Assembly (NCBI RefSeq): GCF_963678635.1 | Contig: NC_087068.1 | Location: 38,277,649 to 38,341,648, forward strand | Direction of reading: 5' to 3' | Source: Symsagittifera roscoffensis | Taxonomy: Eukaryota; Xenacoelomorpha; Acoela; Convolutidae | Length of the DNA: 64,000 bases | In this document: positions 12,201 through 20,064 of the stretch, piece by piece | Layout of the letters: each line of letters opens with the position of its first letter | Numbering within the stretch: the stretch's first letter is position 1 | Translations under genes and position numbers: made by a program | The notes under the pieces: model-generated | Seen by the model: only the letters and a program-made list of their open reading frames with translations | Told to the model about the DNA's origin: nothing | Databases searched by the model: none

Positions 12201-15200
12201 CCCGATTGCAATACCCTTGCTTATCGGAAGGGTAATTAATATTGTTATAATTATACTAACATTGACAGATTCGGTGTTGTTCTGTAGATACCAGGCCTCC
12301 TTGACACTGTCTTCAGTCATGTAGTAGAAGTACATGACAGCCATGAACATGGCCTCCAGAATCAGCAGCAGCAACATTACCACTAGGAACCGATTCAATA
12401 CACTCTCAACTGTAGACACCTAATCACAATTAAAAATTCATGGAACTACCTTTCTTATGAAAACAAAAACTTTATTCATCTGAATCAGCTTTGAATACAT
12501 AAAAAAAATCCCAATCGCTCAAACAGGGTGGGCGTTGCTCACTTAATTCAGGTCTCTCAGAAAACGCTCGTGATTAAACGAGTGTGGTATTAATTTCAAA
12601 CCCTTGGCCATGACTCGGATATTTCAAGGTCAGGGAAAATAGTTTTTATTTAAGTTTGTTAGACTATTTTATCGGCGCGTTATTAATTAATTATTTCACA
12701 AAAGAAAATATTTAAGGTTTCAAGGTTTTACTAAATCAACTTATGTGACATTTCTCAGCGACGCAATCCTTTTCAGGAGGATATCTTAGCAATCACATAA
12801 CTGCATCAAAAATGGTACTTGATAAAATCAAACATTTATTTCCCAGCTGCATGTAAAATTTAAATAGAAACGGCTTTTGACAATTTCCCATTAATTTTTG
12901 TAGTTTTTCCTGAATACTACTTCAAATGTCCTTGACTGTTATCTATTCAAACTAAAACATGTCGAAGTGAGCAATTGTATATTTTCGATTAGTTTTTCCT
13001 AAATGCAAATCGCCGTATATGCAAAAAACTTTAATTCGACTTCAAGATGTAATTTGACGAGGTGCCTTTGTGATAGCCTGGGTTTTCATGAACTTGGTAA
13101 GTGGAGATCGACTGCTTGCCTTGTGGGGTTTGAACTTGGAGTTTAGTGCCATTTTGGTGTCCTTTCCGGTGTAGATGGCCACTCCGAAAACTCTCTCCGT
13201 GTTTTTGAGAGAACAACCTCGAAGAAGAAGGTTCTCCGCAGACAAAGATCTGAAGAAACATTGAACTGAAGTGAATGAACAAGGCCTAGTCAAGCTAATT
13301 TAAGAGATTCATTGAGATTATTGTTTAAAAAAGTTTTTTGAATGTCTAAACATTAGACGCTTTTTTAGTCAACCAGACAGAGGCCAATCCCGGAGCTTAA
13401 TTATTTTAAGTTTGAACTAGAGTTCACTTAATCATCAGTTCAATGAGCAAACGCTATCTTACAAGAGCTAACCTTGAAAATTGCAGCGCATGTGCGATTT
13501 GATCCCACAATCATATGATTGCTGGGCAACATTACCAACGAGGTCGCCACAGCGCATTCAAATAGCAGTTATATTTGCTACTGAATTTTAAGAAGTGACA
13601 GCAACAGATTATAGTCCATTTACCGAAATAAATTATACCTTAAGGCTATTCGAATTTCCGGAAATTTGATGATTTACTTCTGAAAAAATTACCCCAATTT
13701 AGAGAAACAAGATGGAAAAGATTATCAAAATCTCTGAAAAAAAGTTGACCTGTATTCATATCCTTCGCCAAGAGCTTATTCAATTGATTCTTCTGTTTAT
13801 TATCAAAACCGATGACGTATTCAAATATTGCCGACAGTTTGTAGAGAGTCAACATTGACATGTGATTGTTAATGATAATCGCATTCAATGACTAAATATT
13901 GGCAAGCTACTCTTACTATATTTAGCCAGTTGGGAACTTTTTTTGCCAAAAACAAAATATGAACACAGTTCCATATTGGAAGACTTTTAGAGTTGATACC
14001 AAATTAAATTAACCTAAGACTGCTCAAATTTAGAGTCAAAGATCAACTTTTTGCACATTTCAGCACGTAAAAACAGTCATAAAATTAACCTAATAAACAG
14101 ATGGATTGATTGTATGGAGCAATACGTTTTTTCCTGTGTTTTGGCTGAACTTAATTGACAAAAGTATAGTAACAATTCATCGTTGATTCATTTTCTTTAA
14201 TATTTAAATTTAAATTTTTTTAAATTTAAATCGATTTTTAAAAAAATTTAAATCCAATTTTTTCAAAAACTGCCGAGTATCTTCGAAACACCAAAAGAAA
14301 GGTTGGAAAATTTATTGAAATAAAGGTTATTATGGAAACAATTTTTGTTTCGAACCTTGATACAAAAGAAAGACCAGTTTTACAAAACTGACATGTTAAA
14401 GTTTGCGTGTAATTGGCGGGAAAAACACGCCACTAACTGAGAAAATTTGGATCTTCTCACATTTGATTCAAATCGAACAAAACCTCTGATTAAAATCGGA
14501 TTTAAACCAATGATTTAAATCAAGCAACCCTGATAGGTTCCAAACCATCTCTTACTTGATGCACTTTTCGCTCTGCTGTAGGACTAGGTTGATTCGGCCG
14601 TTGTACTTGTACAGGTCCACTTGTGGCTGTTCGCACTCTATTAGTGCATTGATAGTGCGCAACTGCTCCTCAGTGGACAAAGAGGCAGTCTCCTGATGAC
14701 ACACGAACTCCTACACATACAAACAGATTCGAGGATTATTATTCACAATGTGATTTTAAAAAAAACTAAGGAACGCGTTAGAAAAATTGAAACTCTTGAA
14801 ACTGTTTTAACAAGCCTGAAACGCTGGCTGCCAATCGCATATTCATTTAGGCCTTTCCTCATAAATTGGAAAATTACGTTCTTAATTAATAAATATATGA
14901 TATTATAAAATATCACTTCATTCATCGTCTCAGTCGTTTTTTTTTTTTACAATGAAGGGGGTGATAAAATCAGTCAACAGTGATAGAAAAAAGGTGGAAC
15001 CAAATTAATCAAGCGGCACTAAATTTATTCAAGCGTCGATAATCAATAGCAGCTGCGTAACAAACTCACCTTGAGATTCGTTTCTCCGTCCAGATTCGCA
15101 GTTGTGACGTAACAAGTTCCCTCTGGATTGGACCCGGATAAGAAGACCAAATCAGCCGGGATTTCTTCATCTGCATCTACCTGTACAATATCTCCCACTG

Positions 15201-18200
15201 ATATGTGTTCACATTTGACCTTGCGACTGAACCCGTCCATGACTACTTTGACCTCCCTGTTGTTCAGAGCACTGTCTGCTTTGTGACGCACCCAGTCCTC
15301 ATAACCCTGCAATGCAAACGTTTTAAAGACCCAAAAGAATTGATTTTATTCTAACTTGGTATTCATTTTTTTTGCACCTGAGACGCTTTTTTCGAAACCT
15401 TTTTCAATTCGAGAATTAACACCAAGGGTGTCCAATTACTTAATTGTCGATCGGTTGTCAATTACTTTTCGGTTGTCTTACTTAATACCTGCTTAATAAA
15501 CAATAACAACAACCCCCTACCCTTAGGTAAACTCACTTCGATTCGCATACATAAGTTCGTAAGTGCCTCACCTGTTTGGCCATTGATGTGATAATGACGA
15601 ACGCTAGTGGAATAATAGATACTACTGGACTCACAGGCGCGTCTATCAGGATCTAAACAAATAGTGAACTGTGAAACCGTCTCAAACAAATTATAAAATC
15701 TGAAAATACTGGAAATCTCAAATCTGGAAATTTTGACTGACTAAATCTGAAAGAATAAAAGACAAATCTTTAATTTAAAAAACACAAGGCTCCTCTAGTA
15801 CAGCTAGTTGGCCCCAATATTAATTCAAACATAACCAACTGACAGTTGAAAGAGTAACTGGAAAAAACCAAAGTTCAATGAACTCAGATCAAGCTAAGCA
15901 GACCTTTAAAAAAACAAGACTGCTCATGTTTCGACTGCCTTTAGAGGGCAGTGGAATAGTCTACACGTCGAAAAAAAGAATAGATATATAAAAAAAATTC
16001 CCTATAACTTCTTGAATTTTTGAAAACTATACCCCTACACGCTATGTAAAGTACAAAGTGACATATATCCCAAATTGCTAAGTTTTCAACAGACCAAAAA
16101 AGCATGCCTCAAATCATCTTGGAGCGATATCTATGACGGATCAAATCACCGCTTACGCGTTAAACAGCACGACATTTATCGCGCGTTGATTATCCCAAAA
16201 TGGCAGTCTTTAACCCACATAGATTTACAAAAATCATTACAGGTGAAACAAATTTCTTATTTTATCTCAGAATGACAATAATTTTTGACTGATATAACAA
16301 ACATAGCCAACAGAAAGTTGGGAAAAAAAGTCAATGAACCGAAGGAAACAGAGGAGAAAAACTGACTTTTTTTGGAAAATATCAGCTTTACGATTACTAA
16401 GTTCAAAATTCTAAAGTTCTAAGTTTTCGAGACAAAAAAACTAAAATAAAAACATCACTACCTACAGAAGATTCTAAACTAAGTTCATAAACTCAGAAGT
16501 CCAACAAAAACTGCTAGTTCAAAATTGAAAATTTCTCAGGGACAAAAAAATTCCCGAGCACAAATATTCCGTGACTTTCATTAAAATTCGGAACAAAGAA
16601 CAAATTTTCAACTTAATTTTCGAAGGAAAACGTATCACATTAAAGCTGTTTCAATTTCAATAATCTTTCATGATTGACACTGTCTTCCCAATTAGAAAAA
16701 ACTAGATCAACAAATAATTTGAGTCCGCTGGGAATTCTGAGAAAATTTCCATTTCTTAAACTAACAGTGCTTCATATTTTTTCTCGCCATTTGCACTTTC
16801 ATCATTAGAGAGCGCAATGTGTCTTTTATATAGCAAAACTAAGCCGCTAAAAATTTGAACGTTTAGAAAATTTTCCTAAAAAACAACACGACCTTTATAA
16901 GTGTATTCACTATGTTCATTGACAAAGCACAAAACCTAAAAAAAAATAATTTCTTTCACTATTACTTAACTTCAGGGTGATCCAAAACCTTTAACGCTTT
17001 TGAAAAGGCTGACCTTTCTAACTGAATTGACTTATGAACCTGATTTTTCATAGGATGTAAGCTGAGTTGTGGACTTTTGATATTTCAGAAGCAAATACTT
17101 TTTTAAGGAAACACAAAAGGTGTTTTGCATCATTTTCTTGATTTCCAATCATTGTTTTGCTTTTTTCACGGTAATTTCTTCAATTCTGTTCAATTTTTTC
17201 TCGCACAAATTAACTCACAGAGGAACAGCATAATTTTCTATTTGCCATTTTGCTAACGGGGTGCCTGCAATTGCAGTCAGCGTACGTTTCTCGAAAATTA
17301 CATCAAACTGGGGAAGCAAAAAAAGCAACAAAATTTCGACGCGAATGGGAACGTTTCCAACACAGACCTTTGTCACCGACAGAGGTGTTGGTCCAAAGTT
17401 TCGCAAAATGAATGTTCAGAGAGTTTCTACCCACAAAGAAAACAGCCCTAAATAAAGCCTAAAAGCGTCATCAAGAAAACTTGATATCCCCTATACCAAT
17501 TTATGGCGGATTGCGAAGCAAGGGTAGAAAATTTCTCCCTACAAAGTGAAAAAACTTTATAAGGCATCAGAGCGAAATTAAGAAACAAACGAAAAGTTTC
17601 GCTAGCGGTTTAATCAAATAATCAAAAAATTCACTCCAAAGTTCTCCGAAAAAAAACTAGAAAACACTTCAAAAAAACTTAGAAAAAATTAAATGTTGAC
17701 TGGAATCAACTTCTATTTGCGGAAACTACTTCCAAAAAAACTGTCGACGGCCATTGATAAAACTTCAAAAAAAAACCAACACGCGGTAACTGAGCCGAAT
17801 AAACTTGTATCAGGTAGAACCGAAAATATAATTGTTGTCCTAAAAACTTTGAACTATAATTCTTTTCTGAATACTTCAGCATTTTGTGCGATCCGGAATG
17901 AAGCAGAACTTCTACTTCTATCGAACTGACCCCAAATTAGGTCACTAAGCGGATAAAATATACGCCGAAATCATTTAGGCCGGATAGAATTTTTCAGCGA
18001 AAAAAAAACAAAAACAGCAACAACAAAAAAATACGAAGTCAAGGCTAGTAAAATTCAAAATGGCAGGAGTAATTCAAAATACTTAAAATAACTACATTGA
18101 AAATTGCGTACGACAAATCAATTCTACGATGTGGCACTAAGCCGTCAGAACACAGGCAGACAAACTATAGACCGACACTTTTTGGAAAAGAAATATTTCA

Positions 18201-18999
18201 AGTTTGAGAACCAAAACTCTTCCTGGTCAGATTCGAACCCACGACCTTTGCAGTCCCAGTCGAACAATTCACCTCCAGGCTAAGTGCCGGACACGCGTGG
18301 AATTTCGAATTCATTTATGACCAAGCTACAAGTGATTCTGTTTAACAAGTGGTTAACCCAAAAAAAGTCTATATTCCGGTTTGATAACGCTTGCTAATCG
18401 CAAGCGTAATTAACAGTTAATTTGAATCGATTGGCAAAAAAAAACTGGAACTGACAAACCGTTAAGAGAACCTTGTAAAAGTAGACTTGTATAGTATACT
18501 TACGACTACTATAGTTACGACCCCGAAGTAGAAATTGGCCAGCCGTTGGAATTGCTCGAACAAGTTTTTTGGGAAAAAGTTCCAGAGCGTGTATTTTGAA
18601 GATATGATTTTGTTCTTAGGGTAGGGAAAGGGGTAGAATGACTTCTTGAACTTCTCACTGTCACCCAATATGATCTCACGCTTGTCTGGAACCCGCCTCT
18701 CAACGATTCCCTGGAAACAGCCAACATTTTATTAAAACGAATCATATATATTAACGATCATATTTGTAAAAACTAATTGTAAAAAAAAACATATAATTCG
18801 CATACAAAGATGAAGCAATTTTTTTGAGAAACCAAATCGAGGAGACAAATTTCATCCTCACCAGCAATCTAACTCCAAGTCTCTTAAGTGCCAAACTTGA
18901 GAAAGAAAACTAAGTTTGCAAAATTAATATCAAGTGACAAACCAATTTAATAGCGAGCTCCTTCAGTGGATTCTCTTTGTAGGGGTTTTCTTCCATCAT
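3062..18999 (-). CDS. ATP11: ATP11-class P4-ATPase (phospholipid flippase), N-terminal half, 12 exons, 3' end off the left edge
   Basis: Joined exons (minus strand, 5' to 3'): 18999-18943, 18710-18504, 15652-15572, 15306-15070, 14710-14556, 13249-13120, 12419-12261, 9415-9334, 8347-8289, 7944-7795, 3895-3657, 3210-3062. All phases agree and give about 569 residues. P4-ATPases move aminophospholipids from the outer to the cytosolic leaflet, using a phosphorylated aspartate. Seen here: the TM1-2 hairpin in exons 2-3, DGETNLK (188-194) of the actuator domain, the P4 signature PISL (362-365), DKTGTLT (415-421) with the phosphorylated Asp415, SPDE (507-510) and RKRMSVV of the nucleotide-binding domain. 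Wording around these motifs ([28 protein letters not shown]) fits ATP11A/B/C rather than ATP8, ATP9 or ATP10. The rest of the P domain and TM5-10 must lie left of position 1. Subclass within ATP11 is not resolved. Confidence 0.95.
3657..3895 (-). CDS. ATP11: ATP11-like exon 11: N domain
   Basis: Seventy-nine codons plus two bases, acceptor TAATTGTTTAG, donor GTTAGT. Encodes [13 protein letters not shown] and [14 protein letters not shown], the nucleotide-binding domain SPDE motif (507-510). It is separated from exon 10 by a 3.9-kb intron filled with tandem repeats, yet phases match (0/0). Confidence 0.95.
4279..4436. repeat. 78-bp direct tandem duplication
   Basis: Two copies (from 4279 and 4357) starting TAGAAAACACTTAACTAAAAC and ending TCATAACCAATTGA. 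They differ by an AT insertion and an isolated substitution. Confidence 0.9.
4740..5519. repeat. Imperfect ~75-80 bp tandem array
   Basis: About nine diverged copies of a unit with the landmarks 'TTTCAAGTTATTTCATAGAGCGAAT', 'CGGTTCGTAAAA' and 'TTTTTCTGAGCAAG'. Older than the neighbouring duplications, judging by copy divergence. Confidence 0.75.
5520..5915. mobile_element. Non-autonomous DNA element, AAGAGTAATGAACG terminal inverted repeats
   Basis: Starts AAGAGTAATGAACG and ends with its exact reverse complement CGTTCATTACTCTT (396 bp). No coding potential. The interior has the family core 'AACTGGATCAATA' and 'TTTGGAGAGTGCTATTT'. No clear target-site duplication was identified. Confidence 0.8.
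6080..6510. repeat. ~77-bp tandem array (about 6 copies)
   Basis: Copies begin near 6107, 6186, 6259, 6338, 6411 and 6488 with AATCGTACTAACACATGTAT and contain 'CAAAATTTTGCTATATTG' and 'AACAGTTCTAGA'. The copies are close to each other. Confidence 0.88.
6511..7600. repeat. AT-rich array of ~290-305 bp units built of (AAAT)n
   Basis: A higher-order repeat: 'AAGCAAAACTAAATGAAAG' recurs at about 6530, 6811, 7116 and 7408. Each unit is largely AAAT/ATAA simple repeat and includes 'CAAACAAACAGACCCATAAT'. Long open frames on the minus strand here are low-complexity artefacts rich in Ile, Tyr, Phe and Leu. Confidence 0.88.
7795..7944 (-). CDS. ATP11: ATP11-like exon 10: catalytic DKTGTLT
   Basis: Fifty codons (390-439), acceptor TGTGTTCAG, donor GTGTTG (weaker than the others), phase 0. 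[26 protein letters not shown] contains the phosphorylation motif; the acceptor Asp is residue 415. The preceding NTSDLNE-LGQ is characteristic of P4-ATPases. Confidence 0.97.
8289..8347 (-). CDS. ATP11: ATP11-like exon 9
   Basis: Two bases plus 19 codons, acceptor GATTTTTTCAG, donor GTTTGT. Encodes [19 protein letters not shown], corresponding to the ATP11 'EMQKFLGS-FI-WD-DMY' segment after TM4. The Glu codon is split between exons 8 and 9. Confidence 0.93.
8532..8562. repeat. Perfect 14-bp hairpin in flippase intron 8
   Basis: AAGAGAGCTTAACG, loop AAA, then the exact reverse complement. The arm AGCTCTCTTATTTCAAG is also repeated directly just upstream and downstream. Confidence 0.85.
8631..8667. 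repeat. 16-bp hairpin, one unpaired A
   Basis: GTTACTTTTTTATTCC, loop ACCG, then the reverse complement with one additional A. It lies where the 'AACTGGATCAATTGG' core of the dispersed DNA element would continue, so it probably arose within a relic of that element. Confidence 0.75.
9334..9415 (-). CDS. ATP11: ATP11-like exon 8: PISL motif (TM4)
   Basis: Twenty-seven codons plus one base, acceptor GATTTGTTTCAG, donor GTAAGA. Carries [17 protein letters not shown] is the TM4 motif of P4-ATPases that lines the lipid path. Too short to stand out as an open frame, but motif and phases leave little doubt. Confidence 0.95.
9548..9600 (+). repeat. tRNA-like fragment (A and B boxes), probably a SINE remnant
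   Basis: GTGCCCGAGTGGGCA resembles an A box and GGGGGTTCAAAAA a B box about 40 bases downstream. The T stem does not pair and no acceptor stem is present, so it is not a working tRNA gene. Confidence 0.4.
10460..10476. repeat. GCGAAGC hairpin, copy 1 (loop TGC)
   Basis: GCGAAGC-TGC-GCTTCGC, a perfect 7-bp stem, followed by 'ACACTCGCAAGAAAA' as in the other copies of this dispersed motif. Confidence 0.9.
11275..11332 (+). repeat. tRNA-Leu-like fragment (SINE head or pseudogene)
   Basis: TTTGGCCGAGCGGTGAAG is a good type-II tRNA A box (Leu/Ser style) and AGTTCAAATCT a B box. CAA lies in the anticodon position, but the arms do not pair and the 3' acceptor half is followed by poly-A. Reads as a tRNA-derived retroposon head. 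Confidence 0.45.
12005..12250 (-). mobile_element. tRNA-derived SINE next to flippase exon 7
   Basis: The tRNA-like part is on the minus strand at about 12028-12105, with B box GGGGTTCGCATC and 'AAAGGTATGG'. The plus-strand end, GCTTATCGGAAGGGTAATTA, matches the end of the copies at 18.2 and 63.5 kb (GCTAATCGCAAGCGTAATTA). It abuts the exon 7 donor at 12260. Confidence 0.65.
12261..12419 (-). CDS. ATP11: ATP11-like exon 7: TM3 region
   Basis: Fifty-three codons (290-342), acceptor TGTGATTAG, donor GTTAGT, phase 0. Contains a hydrophobic span ([20 protein letters not shown]), the expected third membrane helix. A tRNA-derived SINE begins within about 25 bases after the donor. Confidence 0.94.
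13120..13249 (-). CDS. ATP11: ATP11-like exon 6, followed by a GC donor
   Basis: One base plus 43 codons, acceptor TGTTTCTTCAG. Encodes [19 protein letters not shown] and a GKDTKMALN segment. The exon must end at CACAAG because family alignment continues directly with exon 7 (K-VSTVES-LN matches the ATP11 KRSAVEKSMN stretch). The intron therefore begins GCAAGC, a GC-AG intron. Reading through the GC site gives 24 residues unlike the family. Confidence 0.92.
13250..14555. other. ATP11: Flippase intron 5
   Basis: No exon, repeat family or RNA gene recognised. A palindromic AT stretch (TTAAATTTAAA, about 14205-14250) is the only notable structure. Confidence 0.6.
14556..14710 (-). CDS. ATP11: ATP11-like exon 5
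   Basis: Fifty-one codons plus two bases, acceptor TGTATGTGTAG, donor GTAAGA. Encodes the [17 protein letters not shown] stretch of the actuator domain, typical of P4-ATPases (IEC-QP--DLY-F-G). Confidence 0.95.
15070..15306 (-). CDS. ATP11: ATP11-like exon 4: actuator domain
   Basis: Seventy-nine codons (116-194), acceptor TTGCATTGCAG, donor GTGAGT, phase 0. Begins [11 protein letters not shown] and ends in [12 protein letters not shown] is the P4 dephosphorylation loop (residues 188-191), the counterpart of TGES in other P-type ATPases. Key residues are intact. Confidence 0.97.
15572..15652 (-). CDS. ATP11: ATP11-like exon 3: TM2
   Basis: Twenty-seven codons (89-115), acceptor TTGTTTAG, donor GTGAGG, phase 0 at both ends. 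[20 protein letters not shown] is the second membrane span and matches the ATP11 'DTPTSP' type of loop. Confidence 0.95.
15653..18503. other. ATP11: Flippase intron 2
   Basis: No exon recognised. 16640-16930 is a diverged relic of the AAGAGTAATGAACG element family (core 'AACTAGATCAACAA', 'TTAGAGAGCGCAATGT'). A SINE occupies the end next to exon 2. Confidence 0.6.
18160..18425 (-). mobile_element. tRNA-derived SINE
   Basis: On the minus strand: A-box-like TTAGCCTGGAGGTGAATTG, an anticodon region CTGGGACTGC, then AAAGGTCGTGGGTTCGAATC (B box). The other end carries a 7-bp hairpin (CGCTTGC, loop TAATC, GCAAGCG, 18388-18406). Shares structure with copies at 12.0, 62.9 and 63.4 kb. Confidence 0.75.
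18504..18710 (-). CDS. ATP11: ATP11-like exon 2: N-terminal region and TM1
   Basis: Sixty-nine codons (residues 20-88), acceptor CTGTTTCCAG, donor GTAAGT, phase 0 at both ends. It encodes the P4-ATPase N-terminal signature [17 protein letters not shown] followed by the start of the first membrane hairpin ([12 protein letters not shown]). Confidence 0.96.
18943..18999 (-). CDS. ATP11: ATP11-like exon 1 (start exon)
   Basis: Nineteen codons beginning with two consecutive Met codons ([19 protein letters not shown]). The donor GTTTGT is phase 0 and joins in frame to exon 2. A start this close to the conserved N-terminus fits P4-ATPases. The start is inferred; no promoter element was identified upstream. 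Confidence 0.7.
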
Positions 19000-19848
19000 T
19001 TCTTCTTGCTTGTTTTCAGTAATCAAATTTTACAAACTGCGAAGTTCCACTAGCACAATCTAAACATTTGCTTGTCGTGTTTCTTAGTTGCTGTTGTCGA
19101 TGATATGTCTTTAGATAATCTGTTTTCCTGGTTTTTTTCTTTCCAGGTCGATTTCATTCTCCTTCTAATTCTACTTTGTACACCTATATGCTACGTGGTA
19201 AATGAGCTAACGCATGCGGGACTGTACATATTAAACATTCCTGTCTGAAAAGGGTGAAAATTAACTTGGCATTAAAGTTTTTCGTATTTTTAAGATAATT
19301 AATTAACAACCAAAACAAAAAGCTATAGATGAAATTCGCCGTTCAGTTAAACAAGTGTTGCTTTGAGAATTCAACAATCTTCAAATGTCGACGCTCGAAA
19401 TCTCTTCATATATTGAAAGCTAAGAGGAGTTTGACACAAAAAAAAATCGGAAAATTGACGCTAAGTTATTGTTAAGCGAAGACTTGCAACACATGGCGAC
19501 AAAACAAATAAAAGCTTTTCTTAATAAATTGAAAACCAGAAGGCAGCAAAAAACGCGCGAAGCATGGCATTCTTCAAAGTAAACTTGGAGTAAGTTGACT
19601 AATAATTAGATCAGCAACAATTTAGTTCAATATAATTGCAAATACATTTTGATCAGTTTTGGTTCCGAAGAACTTGTGAGCATCTTGCACTCAAGTAAAC
19701 AACAAACTGATTTTTCAATTATTCTTGGAAGCACTGCAATGATTTTTCGTCTCGATTCTGACCTTCTGAACCAATCAATTATCAGATTAAACATTCATAT
19801 CGATAAGCGTCCGTTCGTTCGTCTTGAGACCACAAAATATTTAGAGTC
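19000..19848. other. Spacer between the flippase start and the NUDCD3 3' end
   Basis: About 0.95 kb separates the NUDCD3 stop (19949) from the flippase ATG (18999); both genes read leftward. It should hold the NUDCD3 3' UTR and the flippase promoter and 5' UTR. No conserved promoter element is recognised. Confidence 0.5.
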
Positions 19849-19849
19849 A

Positions 19850-19855
19850 TTTATT
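19850..19855 (-). terminator. NUDCD3: Possible NUDCD3 polyadenylation signal AATAAA
   Basis: AATAAA on the minus strand, 94 bases after the NUDCD3 stop codon. Position and strand fit; nothing else supports it. Confidence 0.45.
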
Positions 19856-19948
19856 GGTCGGAGCTGAATGAGCGAGAAGTGGGCTTAAAGTCCAATTAAC
19901 TCCTTGCAATTCTGATGGAATTTCGATCAGCCGTTTGCGCAGTTCAGT

Positions 19949-20064
19949 TCAGTTGAACTTGACTGTTGAGGGGTCGAATGGAGTGTGTCCAAATGGACTT
20001 CCATTAGCATTCCACGCTTTCTTCAGCAACTCCTCATTCTGGCGCTCTTTAACAGTGGGCAGAC
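19949..20064 (-). CDS. NUDCD3: NUDCD3 exon 4 (terminal)
   Basis: Two bases plus 37 codons and TGA (19949-19951). A strong acceptor (nine T, then CTGTTTAG) precedes it. LLKKAWNANGSPFGHTPFDP is the diagnostic NUDCD3 tail. It lies 11.2 kb from exon 3; the split Gly codon and the family sequence join them without doubt. Confidence 0.93.

Larger units (their letters stand above)
9416..12260. other. ATP11: Flippase intron 7: non-coding with tRNA-like relics
   Basis: No exon is expected between exons 7 and 8. The intron contains tRNA-like fragments near 9548 and 11275, a GCGAAGC hairpin at 10460 and a SINE against exon 7. The remainder is AT-rich unique sequence without a recognisable feature. Confidence 0.75.

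Noticed and set aside
13042-13119. Reading flippase exon 6 through to 13042 ([10 protein letters not shown]...)
   Set aside because: The extension is unlike any ATP11 protein, while ending at the GC donor gives an exact family join with exon 7.
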